Shown here: in pieces, positions 21,046-29,869 of the stretch | How positions within the stretch are numbered: the stretch's first letter is position 1 | Layout of the letters: every line of letters starts with the position of its first letter | Assembly (NCBI RefSeq): GCF_015550595.1 | Contig: NZ_JADNBB010000043.1 | Span: 1 to 39,658 of the forward strand | Length of the DNA: 39,658 nt | Reading direction: 5' to 3' | Origin: Parabacteroides goldsteinii | GTDB taxonomy: Bacteria > Bacteroidota > Bacteroidia > Bacteroidales > Tannerellaceae | The notes under the pieces: model-generated | The model's input: the letters and a program-made list of their open reading frames with translations, nothing else | Databases searched by the model: none | Told to the model about the DNA's origin: nothing | Translations under genes and position numbers: made by a program

Positions 21046-22077
21046 CTATATTTCTATAATATAATACCGTCTATCGCTGTTATCATATTTTTCCCAAGTA
21101 AAATTATATATTCCTTTAATAGTTATACATTCTTGTCCTTTTGTCTCACCTGTAGGTTTGAATATAGTTTTATAAATTTTATTTTCATCTCGGAAATACT
21201 TGTAAATGCCTTCAGATTTAATTGCTGTTGTATAAAATGTTTTATGAGATACTAGAACAACACAATATGTGTGATTAAAACCTAGGTTTTCTTTAATTTG
21301 TTCCATGAATTTAATATCCTTTACGAAGGAATACATTTGTTCGGGATATTGGCCATTTAAGGGACATTTTAACTCGATAGCGTATTTCTCACCATTCTTA
21401 TTATAAATAGAGATGTCAATTTCTTTTTTTATAGAATTGAATTTTGTATTTGTAAAGAACGAAATATTTCGTTCAAATTGTACTTTGAAATCAGGTAAAC
21501 ATTCTCTTAGATAAATACCTAGTTCATGTTCTAGACTAAATTCGTTATAAATTTCTATATCTCTTTGTTGGATAATATTTTTGAAAAAGTCATGAATAAT
21601 TAGTGGTATATTATTTCTATTATGTTGTAACTTTTTGTGTAATAAAATATTCTGCAATTCTTTTTTTATAGATGTCAAATTATCTTTCGGATCCAGAATA
21701 CATACGAATAGTTGAATACTTTTAGCAGTTTCTGAAGCTATTATTGAATTAATATGACAAAAGGTAGATGTTCCATGAATGAGACATTTGCTTTCTGTTA
21801 TTTTTCCAAAACCATTATTTATGACGTTTGCTATATCCGTATCTACTTTGCCAACGTGAATGATTTCGTTATTCACAACAAAATAATATAATCCTGCTGA
21901 ATTATTGATATTTTGATTTTTAGATATGGAAAAATAACAAAAATCACAATCTCCATATCTATGTTTGGTTTGATTGAGTGAACGGAAATTATACAATTTG
22001 TCTTTATTAATATCTAACTTGATTTCTTTAAATACAAGAGGTGCGTGATTTGATATTGAAATAGTAGATGTATTCAT
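21046..22077 (-). CDS. Putative double-nuclease protein: GIY-YIG-like domain plus PD-(D/E)XK domain
   Basis: 343 residues, markedly A+T-rich compared with its neighbours. Residues about 60-150 resemble GIY-YIG proteins: GLYYFVVNNEIIHVGK (62-77) in the place of GIY...YIG, then NNGFGKITESKCLIHGTSTF and Glu140 in IKKELQNILL. The second motif Tyr is His74 and the usual helix Arg is not seen, so this domain may be inactive. Residues about 180-270 have a PD-(D/E)XK layout: EHELGIYLRECLPDF, then EIDISI with Asp221, YAIELKCP with Glu235 and Lys237, and PEQMYSFVKDIKFMEQ. No signal peptide. Cutting of DNA is expected from the second domain; a defence, mobile-element or restriction role is inference. 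No methylase or partner is adjacent. Confidence 0.6.
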   Translation of the reverse strand: MNTSTISISNHAPLVFKEIKLDINKDKLYNFRSLNQTKHRYGDCDFCYFSISKNQNINNSAGLYYFVVNNEIIHVGKVDTDIANVINNGFGKITESKCLIHGTSTFCHINSIIASETAKSIQLFVCILDPKDNLTSIKKELQNILLHKKLQHNRNNIPLIIHDFFKNIIQQRDIEIYNEFSLEHELGIYLRECLPDFKVQFERNISFFTNTKFNSIKKEIDISIYNKNGEKYAIELKCPLNGQYPEQMYSFVKDIKFMEQIKENLGFNHTYCVVLVSHKTFYTTAIKSEGIYKYFRDENKIYKTIFKPTGETKGQECITIKGIYNFTWEKYDNSDRRYYIIEI

Positions 22078-22166
22078 AATATGACTTATAATTGATACTA
22101 TAAAAATACTGTTTTTTACAAAAATATGAATTATCTCTGATATATTTAATAGTTTAATTAAATATT

Positions 22167-22275
22167 ATGGTATGAAGAATTAAATCAATACCTGTTCTTT
22201 AGATACGAATAAGTGAAACGATGATATTAAACTCTAATTTATGAAATCTGATGTCTAAATTATTAGATTGTTATG
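22167..22275 (+). pseudogene. Second, decayed copy of the antitoxin/GNAT junction
   Basis: The stretch from the ATG at 22167 (GGTATGAAGAATTAAATCAA) is clearly related to the antitoxin start at 20402. The stretch from about 22219 to 22275, including ATGAAATCTGATGTC at 22241 and TTATTAGATTGTTATG, matches the antitoxin end and GNAT start around 20550-20600. The distance between the two ATGs is 74 bases here against 162 in the first copy, so about 88 bases are lost and both frames are broken. The copy lies in direct orientation on the far side of the nuclease gene. Confidence 0.6.
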
Positions 22276-22299
22276 CTCATCTTCGAGAGGGTATACCTG

Positions 22300-23166
22300 T
22301 TAATCGGGTATCTGACTCCATACTTTATTTTCTATATCTTCGATGGAAAATGTATCTTTCTCTTTGTCGTAAGATAAAGAGAACTTGTAGTATGTGTCGT
22401 TTTTTACGTGGCGGAGTGCGCCCAGGAACATTCCGTTATCATCATCGGAGAGGTTTATGGTAGGGATTAATTTGACGACGTAAGTCCTATCGTCTATCGC
22501 TATATGAACTTGTGAGTTATCTTCTCCCCAATAAGCAAATACGATTGCTTTGTAATGTTGTAGGTTCGCTTTATCCCTGAAGGGATGGATAAGTACCTGG
22601 TTCTCTACCAGGACGCTAGCCGATTCGGGAACATTTTTCAATTCGAAATCCAGAAGAGCATTGTAATGGATTAACATGTCGGAAAGAACAGTTGATGCTT
22701 TTCCTATATATTGGCAAGACAGGCAATCGGCGGCCAATAGCTTTTCTTCGGTTGTTTGGTCGAAGAATGTGGGTGGTGTATTATCCGTACTTCCGGATAT
22801 GAATTCGGAATAATAGCCGGGTGACGCAAAAAGTATAAGCGGACCTGAGCCCAGACCGACCCAGGGGCTTCCGCTGTTGTCTTCCGTTATAAATGAACCG
22901 GGAATGTAGCAAGGCTCGTCTTTAGGAAAGGATTTGATTCTTTTACCGTCTATCGTATAATCATATATGTAGTAGTAATTCATTGTCAGTATCCAATTGT
23001 TCCGATTGGACAGGTCGACATTTGAAACACCTTCAAATGACTCGATAAAAATATTTTCCTTTTCTTCTTCTTTGTCTTTTTCGCTCAAGAGATATTTATT
23101 ACATGAGATATTTCCTGATACACAGAAAATAGCAAAGAGCAAACCGAATACATTCTTTCTCGTCAT
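22300..23166 (-). CDS. Fimbrillin-like surface lipoprotein
   Basis: 288 residues from the ATG at 23166. A longer reading to 23196 is rejected because its start falls in the -7 box TATCTTTG (minus strand, 23194-23201). The signal peptide ends in SGNISC (Cys about 22), a lipobox, followed by a Glu/Lys-rich linker. LLAADCLSCQYIGKAS and LSDMLIHYNALLDFELKNVP resemble the AD...H...L core of fimbrillin/Mfa-type proteins of Bacteroidales, and VHIAIDDRTYVVKLIPTINL and FSLSYDKEKDTFSIEDIENK give the beta-rich end. Probably surface-exposed, but I cannot show it forms fimbriae. It lies 68 bases after the membrane-protein gene; the -7 box shows it may also be transcribed alone. Confidence 0.5.
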   Translation of the reverse strand: MTRKNVFGLLFAIFCVSGNISCNKYLLSEKDKEEEKENIFIESFEGVSNVDLSNRNNWILTMNYYYIYDYTIDGKRIKSFPKDEPCYIPGSFITEDNSGSPWVGLGSGPLILFASPGYYSEFISGSTDNTPPTFFDQTTEEKLLAADCLSCQYIGKASTVLSDMLIHYNALLDFELKNVPESASVLVENQVLIHPFRDKANLQHYKAIVFAYWGEDNSQVHIAIDDRTYVVKLIPTINLSDDDNGMFLGALRHVKNDTYYKFSLSYDKEKDTFSIEDIENKVWSQIPD

Positions 23167-23234
23167 ACCTAAAACTTGCATATTGGTGGTTGACAAAGAT
23201 AGTAAATATTGGATAGCCGGACAGGATTACACCT

Positions 23235-23825
23235 TTATTCTTCTTCCATTCTCCGAATCTCTTCCATCTCCTTATTCAACCGTTTGAACTGTGCCGGTAA
23301 GACATATTTCAGATTTATGAATATGGAGGCAGCCATGACAGCCATGATAAGTAACAACATGACAGCCCCTTCGGTTGTAGTAAACAGAGGTGCATTGATC
23401 ATCAGGAAAATACCGGCTATTCCCACCGGGCTGCAATAGTAATTCCTTTTCGTCGCGTTCAGTTTATATAATTCCAGTTCCCGTATGGTCTTTTTATTTT
23501 CAAGATATGAATCAGTTATATCCAGCTTTCTCAGATTCAGATAATATTTTATCAATCCCCATGAAGCAAAGCAGGCAAAAGCCAGAAACAACACGGTTCC
23601 AATATAAAAATTAACCATGTTGTGTATATGAAGGTGTGAAAATAACGTGGCAAGGATAACTACCGGAAAAGGGATTCTGAACAACAAGAGTAACAGATTC
23701 TTTCTTTTCATACGGTTTGTTTCTGCCGAGATTTTTTTCATCAGGGCTGTTCTATTCAGATGTACATTCGCTGCAATTTGCCGGTTTTCCTGTTTCCAGC
23801 TGTTTTTTATATTATCGAGTTCCAT
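23235..23825 (-). CDS. Four-helix membrane protein coupled to the sigma factor gene
   Basis: 196 residues. An N-terminal cytoplasmic segment (about 1-42) begins MELDNIKNSWKQENRQIAAN. Four hydrophobic segments follow: LLLLLFRIPFPVVILATLF (about 43-61), FYIGTVLFLAFACFASWGLI (about 72-93), YYCSPVGIAGIFLMINAPLF (about 128-148) and AVMLLLIMAVMAASIFINLK (about 153-173). The C-terminus is charged and Glu-rich. It starts six bases after the sigma factor stop codon, so the two are co-translated. In Bacteroidetes such small membrane proteins follow ECF-type sigma genes and are presumed to regulate them, although no anti-sigma domain with a recognised motif is visible. Confidence 0.7.
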   Translation of the reverse strand: MELDNIKNSWKQENRQIAANVHLNRTALMKKISAETNRMKRKNLLLLLFRIPFPVVILATLFSHLHIHNMVNFYIGTVLFLAFACFASWGLIKYYLNLRKLDITDSYLENKKTIRELELYKLNATKRNYYCSPVGIAGIFLMINAPLFTTTEGAVMLLLIMAVMAASIFINLKYVLPAQFKRLNKEMEEIRRMEEE

Positions 23826-23831
23826 AACGAT

Positions 23832-24338
23832 TCATTTATTGGGGTTCATTTGTTTTCTTAATTGCTCTTTTATCCGGTTCAAACGTGTACTGACGTTCGT
23901 CCTGGACAGACCGAGGATTTGAGAGATCTCTTCGTACGATTTATCATCCAGATACAATAGGATAATAGCCTTGTTCTGTTCCGATAAACTTTCGATGCAC
24001 TGATAGAGTTGGCCGATTTCAGAGGAGTTGTCGGTCGGGACTTCGAGGATATCACTGCCGTCCGCAACCTTCAACTCATCGAAAAACAATACTTTGTTGT
24101 TGTCCCGCTTTCGTTTGACATTCAACGCCACGTTGAGTGAGACGCGATAGATCCAGGTCGATATTTTGGAGTCGCCTTTAAACTTCGGGTACGACTTCCA
24201 CAACTCGAGGATGATGTCATTGATCAGATCTTTCCTGTCGTGCGTGGTATAAGCATACACCCGGGCGATCTTGATCAGTATGCTTATGTTCGATTCCAGC
24301 GCAGACAGGAAGTCTGCTTCATCTTTTATCATATTCAT
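23832..24338 (-). CDS. ECF-type RNA polymerase sigma factor
   Basis: 168 residues from the ATG at 24338; the extra 21 codons upstream read through a -7 box and a dyad and lack family similarity. Region 2 (about 10-75) contains DLINDIILELWKSYPKFKGD, then SKISTWIYRVSLNVALNVKR. Region 4 (about 105-160) contains IESLSEQNKAIILLYLDDKS and YEEISQILGLSRTNVSTRLN, the helix-turn-helix for -35 recognition. Only regions 2 and 4 are present, the ECF layout. It heads a leftward group with a membrane protein (6-base gap) and possibly the fimbrillin-like lipoprotein. A -7 box TACTTTTG (minus strand, 24399-24406) and a palindrome just after it may control it. Confidence 0.9.
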   Translation of the reverse strand: MNMIKDEADFLSALESNISILIKIARVYAYTTHDRKDLINDIILELWKSYPKFKGDSKISTWIYRVSLNVALNVKRKRDNNKVLFFDELKVADGSDILEVPTDNSSEIGQLYQCIESLSEQNKAIILLYLDDKSYEEISQILGLSRTNVSTRLNRIKEQLRKQMNPNK

Positions 24339-24372
24339 TTCTCTTTTAGTTTGTATTGGATTAGTACCCCGG

Positions 24373-24391
24373 TGTGTGAAAAAGTCACACA
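24373..24391. promoter_or_regulatory. Palindrome at the start of the sigma-factor transcript
   Basis: TGTGTGA, a 5-base spacer AAAAG, and TCACACA form a perfect 7-base inverted repeat eight bases downstream of the predicted -7 box (minus strand). The position fits an operator at or just after the transcription start; it could also be a leader hairpin. Confidence 0.4.
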
Positions 24392-24601
24392 TCTTCGGCA
24401 AAAGTAAACCTTTTTTGCTTTCTTGTTGTTTTCTTACCGAAAGTACAAAATATGTCGTTAATCCCGACTGATCGGCATAACATCTTTCTCTTATAATTAA
24501 ATAATGCTGACAAAATGACTTGTTTTCGGTATGGTATTTGTTTTGTAGAGTTATCAGTGGAAGTTTAAAATAAAGAAGATAACAAGAAAGTAATATAAGG
24601 T

Positions 24602-27190
24602 ATGAATTTAAACAATTTTACAATTAAATCACAAGAGGCTGTTCAGCAGGCGGTGCAGTTGGTTCAGAAGAATAACCAACAGGTGATCGAACCTGTTCAT
24701 TTGCTGAAGGCTGTCATTATGACGGGCGAAAGCATCACGAACTTCCTCTTCCAGAAACTGGGTGTGAATATTCAGAATCTGAATATGGTGCTGGATCGTC
24801 AGATAGAATCCTATCCGAAAGTATCCGGTGGCGAACCTTACCTGTCGAGCGAATCGAATGCCGTTTTGCAGAAAGCAATCGATTATTCCGGTAAGATGGG
24901 TGACCAGTATGTTTCTCTGGAACATATCATTCTCGCTTTGTTCACCGTAAAAAGTACGGCTTCGCAGATATTGAAAGATGCTGGAGTTACGGAAAAAGAA
25001 CTGGAGAAAGCGATCGAGGAATTGCGTAAGGGAAATAAAGTAACGAGCCAGTCGGCGGAAGACACATACGACTCTCTGAATAAATACGCCATCAACCTGA
25101 ACGAACGTGCCCGTAGCGGTAAGCTCGACCCGGTGATCGGCCGTGATGACGAGATCCGTCGTGTACTTCAGATCCTGAGCCGCCGTACAAAGAACAACCC
25201 GATCCTGATCGGTGAGCCGGGTGTCGGTAAAACAGCTATCGCTGAAGGCTTGGCACACCGTATCGTCCGTGGCGACGTTCCGGAGAATCTGAAATCAAAA
25301 CAGATTTACTCTCTGGATATGGGGGCATTGATCGCCGGTGCCAAATATAAAGGTGAATTCGAGGAACGGTTGAAATCCGTAGTCAACGAGGTGACCAAGT
25401 CGGAAGGCGAGATCATCCTTTTCATCGATGAGATCCATACATTGGTAGGAGCCGGTAAGAGTGACGGGGCTATGGATGCCGCCAATATCCTGAAACCGGC
25501 GTTGGCACGTGGTGAATTGCGTTCTATCGGTGCAACGACACTGGACGAATATCAGAAATATTTTGAAAAAGATAAGGCGCTGGAACGTCGTTTCCAGGTT
25601 GTGATGGTCGAAGAACCGGATGAACTGGATACTATTTCTATCCTGCGTGGTCTGAAAGAGAAGTACGAAAATCATCACAAGGTACGTATCAAAGACGATG
25701 CCATCATCGCTGCCGTCCAGCTTTCGACACGGTATATTACCGACCGTTTCCTGCCGGATAAGGCGATCGACCTGATGGATGAGGCTGCAGCCCGTCTGCG
25801 TTTGCAGGTGGATTCGGTACCCGAATCATTGGATGAAGTTTCCCGTCGTATCAAACAGTTGGAGATCGAACGCGAAGCCATCAAACGTGAAAACGATAAG
25901 ACGAAACTGGAACAGTTGAACAAGGAAATCGCCAACCTCAAGGAAGAAGAAAAGAAACAGAAAGCCCAGTGGGAAAGCGAAAAGGAACAGATCAACAAGA
26001 TCCAGCAGAATAAGATCGACATCGAGAACCTGAAGTTTGAAGCCGATAAGGCAGAACGTGAAGGCGATTACGGCAAGGTTGCCGAGATCCGTTACGGTAA
26101 ACTGCAGGCGAAAGAAGAAGAGATCAAAGAAATACAGGCCAAGCTACACACTATGCAGGGTGCTGCCGCCATGATCAAAGAGGAAGTCGACAGCGAAGAC
26201 ATTGCCGATGTGGTATCCCGTTGGACCGGTATTCCCGTCAACAAGATGATGCAGAGCGAACGCGACAAACTGCTCCGCTTGGAAGACGAATTGCACACCC
26301 GTGTGATCGGTCAGGAAGAGGCCATTACAGCCATAGCGGATGCCGTGCGTCGTAGCCGTGCCGGATTGCAGGATCCGAAACGCCCGATCGGTTCGTTCAT
26401 CTTCCTCGGTACGACCGGTGTAGGTAAGACCGAGCTTGCCAAAGCGTTGGCAGAATACCTGTTTGACGATGAGAACAGCATGACCCGTATCGATATGAGC
26501 GAATATCAGGAGAAATTCAGTGCGACCCGTCTGATCGGTGCACCTCCGGGATACGTCGGTTACGATGAAGGTGGCCAGTTGACGGAAGCGATCCGCCGTA
26601 AACCTTATTCTGTCGTCCTGTTCGACGAGATCGAAAAGGCGCATCCGGACGTATTCAATATCCTGTTGCAGGTATTGGACGACGGTCGTCTGACGGACAA
26701 CAAGGGACGTGTCGTGAACTTCAAGAACGCGATCATCATCATGACCAGCAATATGGGTTCATCCCTGATTCGTGAAAGCTTCGAGAAGATTACGCCCGAC
26801 AATCGCGAAAAAGTGATCGATGAAACCCGTATCCAGGTACTGGAATTACTGAAGAAATCCATTCGTCCGGAATTCCTGAACCGTATCGACGAGATCATCA
26901 TGTTCACCCCGCTGAATGAGGAAGAGATCCGTAAGATCGTTACCTTGCAGTTGAACAGCGTAAAGAAGATGCTGGCCAACAACGGTGTTGCCTTGAGCTT
27001 TACCGATGCGGCTATCGATTTTATTTCGGATGCAGGTTACGATTCCCAGTTCGGTGCCCGTCCGGTGAAACGTGCTATCCAGAAATATGTCCTAAACGAA
27101 CTGTCGAAGGAGATACTGGGTATGAAGATCGATAAGAACCGTCCGATCATTATCGATCGGGAAGGGGATGGATTGATATTTAAGAATTAA
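24602..27190 (+). CDS. clpB: ATP-dependent disaggregase ClpB (Hsp100)
   Basis: 862 residues, the normal ClpB length. With DnaK-DnaJ-GrpE it pulls polypeptides out of aggregates through a hexameric ring using two AAA+ modules. In order are visible the ClpN double repeat (about 1-145, [17 protein letters not shown]), AAA1 with Walker A GEPGVGKT (about 204-211) and Walker [11 protein letters not shown] (about 270), the long ClpB-type coiled-coil middle domain (about 400-530), AAA2 with Walker A GTTGVGKT (about 602-610) and pore-loop segment [16 protein letters not shown], and the C-terminal D2-small domain. It has neither a ClpP-binding IGF loop nor a partner gene, so it is a disaggregase rather than a protease unfoldase. 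No consensus promoter or CIRCE element was recognised in the 200 bases upstream. Confidence 0.97.
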   Translation: MNLNNFTIKSQEAVQQAVQLVQKNNQQVIEPVHLLKAVIMTGESITNFLFQKLGVNIQNLNMVLDRQIESYPKVSGGEPYLSSESNAVLQKAIDYSGKMGDQYVSLEHIILALFTVKSTASQILKDAGVTEKELEKAIEELRKGNKVTSQSAEDTYDSLNKYAINLNERARSGKLDPVIGRDDEIRRVLQILSRRTKNNPILIGEPGVGKTAIAEGLAHRIVRGDVPENLKSKQIYSLDMGALIAGAKYKGEFEERLKSVVNEVTKSEGEIILFIDEIHTLVGAGKSDGAMDAANILKPALARGELRSIGATTLDEYQKYFEKDKALERRFQVVMVEEPDELDTISILRGLKEKYENHHKVRIKDDAIIAAVQLSTRYITDRFLPDKAIDLMDEAAARLRLQVDSVPESLDEVSRRIKQLEIEREAIKRENDKTKLEQLNKEIANLKEEEKKQKAQWESEKEQINKIQQNKIDIENLKFEADKAEREGDYGKVAEIRYGKLQAKEEEIKEIQAKLHTMQGAAAMIKEEVDSEDIADVVSRWTGIPVNKMMQSERDKLLRLEDELHTRVIGQEEAITAIADAVRRSRAGLQDPKRPIGSFIFLGTTGVGKTELAKALAEYLFDDENSMTRIDMSEYQEKFSATRLIGAPPGYVGYDEGGQLTEAIRRKPYSVVLFDEIEKAHPDVFNILLQVLDDGRLTDNKGRVVNFKNAIIIMTSNMGSSLIRESFEKITPDNREKVIDETRIQVLELLKKSIRPEFLNRIDEIIMFTPLNEEEIRKIVTLQLNSVKKMLANNGVALSFTDAAIDFISDAGYDSQFGARPVKRAIQKYVLNELSKEILGMKIDKNRPIIIDREGDGLIFKN

Positions 27191-27215
27191 AGATGATTGG
27201 ATTGATATATTAAGT

Positions 27216-27250
27216 AAAAGGGTCTACTTCCAAAAGAGGTAGGCCTTTTT
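27216..27250 (+). terminator. Terminator after clpB
   Basis: AAAGG-TCTAC-TT pairs imperfectly with A-GGTAGGCCTTT around a short A-rich loop, followed by a run of T. It lies 26 bases beyond the clpB stop codon. Confidence 0.65.
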
Positions 27251-27322
27251 GATTTATCTGATATGAGCTAAATTTGATATTGTCGTATATAAGTTCTATT
27301 TTTGTTGATATAATTGATTTGA

Positions 27323-28207
27323 ATGGATTATCAATCACACATAGAGACAGTGATTCATTATATAAATATGCAAATACGGCATAATTGGTCTTTAGAGTCT
27401 GATGATGCATTTAATGAATCGACTTGTATTAATACACTTTCTCAGGTAGCCTGCTTATCAAAGCGTAATTTTCAGCTCGTTTTCAAATCTATAATGAAAG
27501 AGTCACCGGGACAATATATTAATCGTGTTCGACTTGAATATGGATTGCAGTTGTTGAAAGAAGGACGTTATTCTCAAAAAGAGATTGCTGAACGTACCGG
27601 TTGGACAAATGATACGGCTTTTTATAATGCTTTTAAGAAGAGGTATTTGCAATCACCTGCAAAATATAAGTCAGAAAATTTTGTTTCGGATGTTATATCT
27701 GATACGATAGACTGTTCTCTTCTTGAATTATCAGAAATACCAATTATCTTTTTTATATATCAAGGCAGTTATACGAATTTTGTTTCCGGATGTTTTGAAG
27801 AAAGAAGTTGGGAACTGCTTTATGATTATGCTCAATCAAATAATTTACTTCCGGAAAAAGAGGAGTATTGGGGTATTTGTTATGATGACCGGGATATTAC
27901 GGTTGATGAAAAATGTTGCTTTTATGCCGGGTTAACTGTTCGTCATATGCCTAATTTGAAAGTGGACAATGAAATAAAAGCTATGCTTTTGCCTAAAGCA
28001 GAGTATGCCGTTTATGTGCATAAAGGTATTTATGACAAACTTGATTCTTTTTACAATGCTATTTTGCAACAAATTCCGGAAGGTTATTGTTTAGGAGAAG
28101 GTTTGATTCTTGAACGATATTTGAACAGTGTAGCAGATACTTCAGAAGAGGATTTATTGACTGAAGTTCTGCTACCTGTTGTTAAAGCTAAATCAAATTT
28201 ATTGTAG
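27323..28207 (+). CDS. AraC-family transcriptional regulator with GyrI-like ligand domain
   Basis: 294 residues. The AraC DNA-binding domain is N-terminal (about 5-115): LSQVACLSKRNFQLVFKSIM, ESPGQYINRVRLEYGLQLLK, then YSQKEIAERTGWTNDTAFYN and AFKKRYLQSPAKYK, giving two helix-turn-helix units. The C-terminal half (about 130-290) has the GyrI/SOUL-like small-molecule-binding pattern: IIFFIYQGSYTNF, YDDRDITVDEKCCFYAGLTV, KAEYAVYVHKGIYDKLDSFY and LGEGLILERYLN. This is the Rob/MarA-type arrangement that senses hydrophobic compounds. TAAATTTG at 27269-27276 is a perfect -7 box, although the nearest TTTG is only 17 bases away. Targets are unknown; no efflux gene lies adjacent. Confidence 0.88.
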   Translation: MDYQSHIETVIHYINMQIRHNWSLESDDAFNESTCINTLSQVACLSKRNFQLVFKSIMKESPGQYINRVRLEYGLQLLKEGRYSQKEIAERTGWTNDTAFYNAFKKRYLQSPAKYKSENFVSDVISDTIDCSLLELSEIPIIFFIYQGSYTNFVSGCFEERSWELLYDYAQSNNLLPEKEEYWGICYDDRDITVDEKCCFYAGLTVRHMPNLKVDNEIKAMLLPKAEYAVYVHKGIYDKLDSFYNAILQQIPEGYCLGEGLILERYLNSVADTSEEDLLTEVLLPVVKAKSNLL

Positions 28208-28212
28208 TCTAT

Positions 28213-28770
28213 TTATTTTTTGACATAAAATTGATATTCAGCATCCAAAAAGTCAATGAATTTGGAATAGTCATTTTTAAATCTGTTCTTCGCTTTTTCC
28301 TTGTCTGCATCATTGTCTTTATTGAATGTGATTTTTCTCTTTCTTTTTAAGATGGTTTTCTCTGTTTTTTCTTTATGAACAATTAATGGATATTCATCAG
28401 ATTTCATTTTGAATGCGTCAAATGCATCAAATAGTTCCCATGAACTTTTTAAAGGACCATTAATAATCTCATCACCATGTTTTATACTTTTAATCAGAAT
28501 TCCACCATAGCTTTCGGCATCACTATGCAACGACAGGTCAACACCGCTTGGGTGGAAATACCATTTACCGGCATCTATGGTTCGTGGATAAGTTATGATG
28601 TCTTCATGTCCCTTTGTGTAGTAATAAAATTCTATTTCAATGAAATCGTATATATCATTTCCTTTTTTTATATGATATTCTTGAAATAACAACTGGGCAA
28701 TATTTTTGAATCTATTTTCGAGCTCTCCAATATTGACATTTCTTAAGTCTAATAAATCTTGTAGTTCCAT
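28213..28770 (-). CDS. Conserved protein of unknown function
   Basis: 185 residues, no signal peptide. The centre has a striking conserved-looking core: YDFIEIEFYYYTKGHEDIIT, then AGKWYFHPSGVDLSLHSDAE and SYGGILIKSIKHGDEIINGP. The combination of an acidic beta strand (IEIEFYY), a HPSGVD motif and YGGILI suggests an enzyme or nucleic-acid-binding fold, possibly a glycosylase-like one, but I cannot name the family. The C-terminus is very basic and helical (KRKRKITFNKDNDADKEKAK). It starts 18 bases after a 47-residue membrane peptide gene on the same strand, with which it is probably co-transcribed. Confidence 0.65.
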   Translation of the reverse strand: MELQDLLDLRNVNIGELENRFKNIAQLLFQEYHIKKGNDIYDFIEIEFYYYTKGHEDIITYPRTIDAGKWYFHPSGVDLSLHSDAESYGGILIKSIKHGDEIINGPLKSSWELFDAFDAFKMKSDEYPLIVHKEKTEKTILKRKRKITFNKDNDADKEKAKNRFKNDYSKFIDFLDAEYQFYVKK

Positions 28771-28788
28771 AATGATATTTGTTTATAA

Positions 28789-28932
28789 TTAGGTATGTTT
28801 CTTTTTTATTTCATCTAGTATCTTTTTCTGGTTTTTTGAAATTTTACTTGTCCCATTTATCCAACGCTGTAACTTTACTCCGATCCAGAATAGGATAACA
28901 AAGATACTAATAATAATTATCAACTCTTTCAT
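28789..28932 (-). CDS. 47-residue single-helix membrane protein
   Basis: The reading is MKELIIIISIFVILFWIGVK, then LQRWINGTSKISKNQKKILD, then EIKKKHT. It has one N-terminal transmembrane helix (about 4-19) and a basic cytoplasmic tail. The frame is closed by clean start and stop codons and fits between two same-strand genes with gaps of 18 and 57 bases, which supports a real gene. Function is unknown. It may anchor or regulate the downstream unknown protein. Confidence 0.6.
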   Translation of the reverse strand: MKELIIIISIFVILFWIGVKLQRWINGTSKISKNQKKILDEIKKKHT

Positions 28933-28989
28933 GATGCTTGTTTTTTTATGATGTGGGGTATTTTGAGAGTGGATCGCATAAGGGAATGC

Positions 28990-29841
28990 TTACTTTTTTA
29001 TGTTCCATGTTATGCAATTAAGCACTCCTCCGTTTGTTGCTATCTCATTAGAATTAACAGGAATGACTTGATAATTAGGAAATAATTCTTTTGTACGTAT
29101 AAAAGCAAGATCATCTGTATCAAGTCCAAACTGAGGAAGTAATATATAATTTTCAAATTGTAAAAAATTGATATATGTTCCTTTGGCTGTATAATCTCCA
29201 TCCTGATTTCTCTCCTCTGTAGTTTTAGCAGGGTATTGGATAATGTTTAATCCGGTTTTATCCAGTGCCTTATCCATTCTTGTACGCCAGCTTTTACTTT
29301 CATTGGAATAGTCGGCAACCAGTAGGTCTGTGTTGCTTATAAATCTGACCATTCCGTCTGCATGTCCTGTTATATCATAAGGTAATTGAGGTATCAGATA
29401 GATATTGTCAAGATGAATCTCTTTTTTTAATAAAGTGATAATAGCCTCTTTACTGAGTCTATGGTTCTCTTTAAGAACTTTTTCTGTTAAGATAACATCA
29501 GATGTTGATTTAATAAAGTTACCTCCGTCAATGACTAAATTTATATATTTGAGATCCATTTTTTCATTGGTTCTAACTTCGGATGGTATTGTTAGTTTAG
29601 AAATATATTGGGGGGAAAGATAATAATCTGGGAAGAATTCAAATTGAACAAATTGGTTGACATTTAATTGAATGGGCATATAATCCCTACACCAAATGTC
29701 ACGAGTATTTTCAATAAAACCATAATTGATTTTTTTCTCTGTCAATATAGTATTTAACCTTTTCCAAAATGGTGTATATTGGTCGAGTTCTTTTATTAAA
29801 GAACTGAAATAAACGAAATCGGTATCTTTATCTGTAATCAT
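28990..29841 (-). CDS. Agmatine deiminase / peptidyl-arginine deiminase family protein
   Basis: 283 residues. The PAD_porph family hydrolyses guanidino groups (agmatine to N-carbamoylputrescine, or arginine side chains). All catalytic blocks are present: NTRDIWCRDYMPI (about 45-57), the DGGN turn, YDITGHADGMVRF with the catalytic His-x-Asp, and NGGVLNCITW with Cys276 as the nucleophile. The protein is shorter than E. coli-type agmatine deiminases (about 365 residues), lacks a signal peptide and is probably cytoplasmic. No N-carbamoylputrescine amidase gene lies next to it, so the substrate is open. It is first in a leftward group with the 47-residue membrane peptide and an unknown gene. Confidence 0.85.
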   Translation of the reverse strand: MITDKDTDFVYFSSLIKELDQYTPFWKRLNTILTEKKINYGFIENTRDIWCRDYMPIQLNVNQFVQFEFFPDYYLSPQYISKLTIPSEVRTNEKMDLKYINLVIDGGNFIKSTSDVILTEKVLKENHRLSKEAIITLLKKEIHLDNIYLIPQLPYDITGHADGMVRFISNTDLLVADYSNESKSWRTRMDKALDKTGLNIIQYPAKTTEERNQDGDYTAKGTYINFLQFENYILLPQFGLDTDDLAFIRTKELFPNYQVIPVNSNEIATNGGVLNCITWNIKK

Positions 29842-29869
29842 GTCTTTAAAGTTTATGAAGCAAAATTAG

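Noticed and set aside
24339-24401. Longer sigma factor N-terminus starting at 24401
   Set aside because: The extra codons run through a 7-base palindrome and begin within the predicted -7 box, and family similarity begins at the ATG at 24338.
24629-26982. Long minus-strand open frames opposite clpB
   Set aside because: clpB is unambiguous over its full length; the antisense frames reflect its codon usage.
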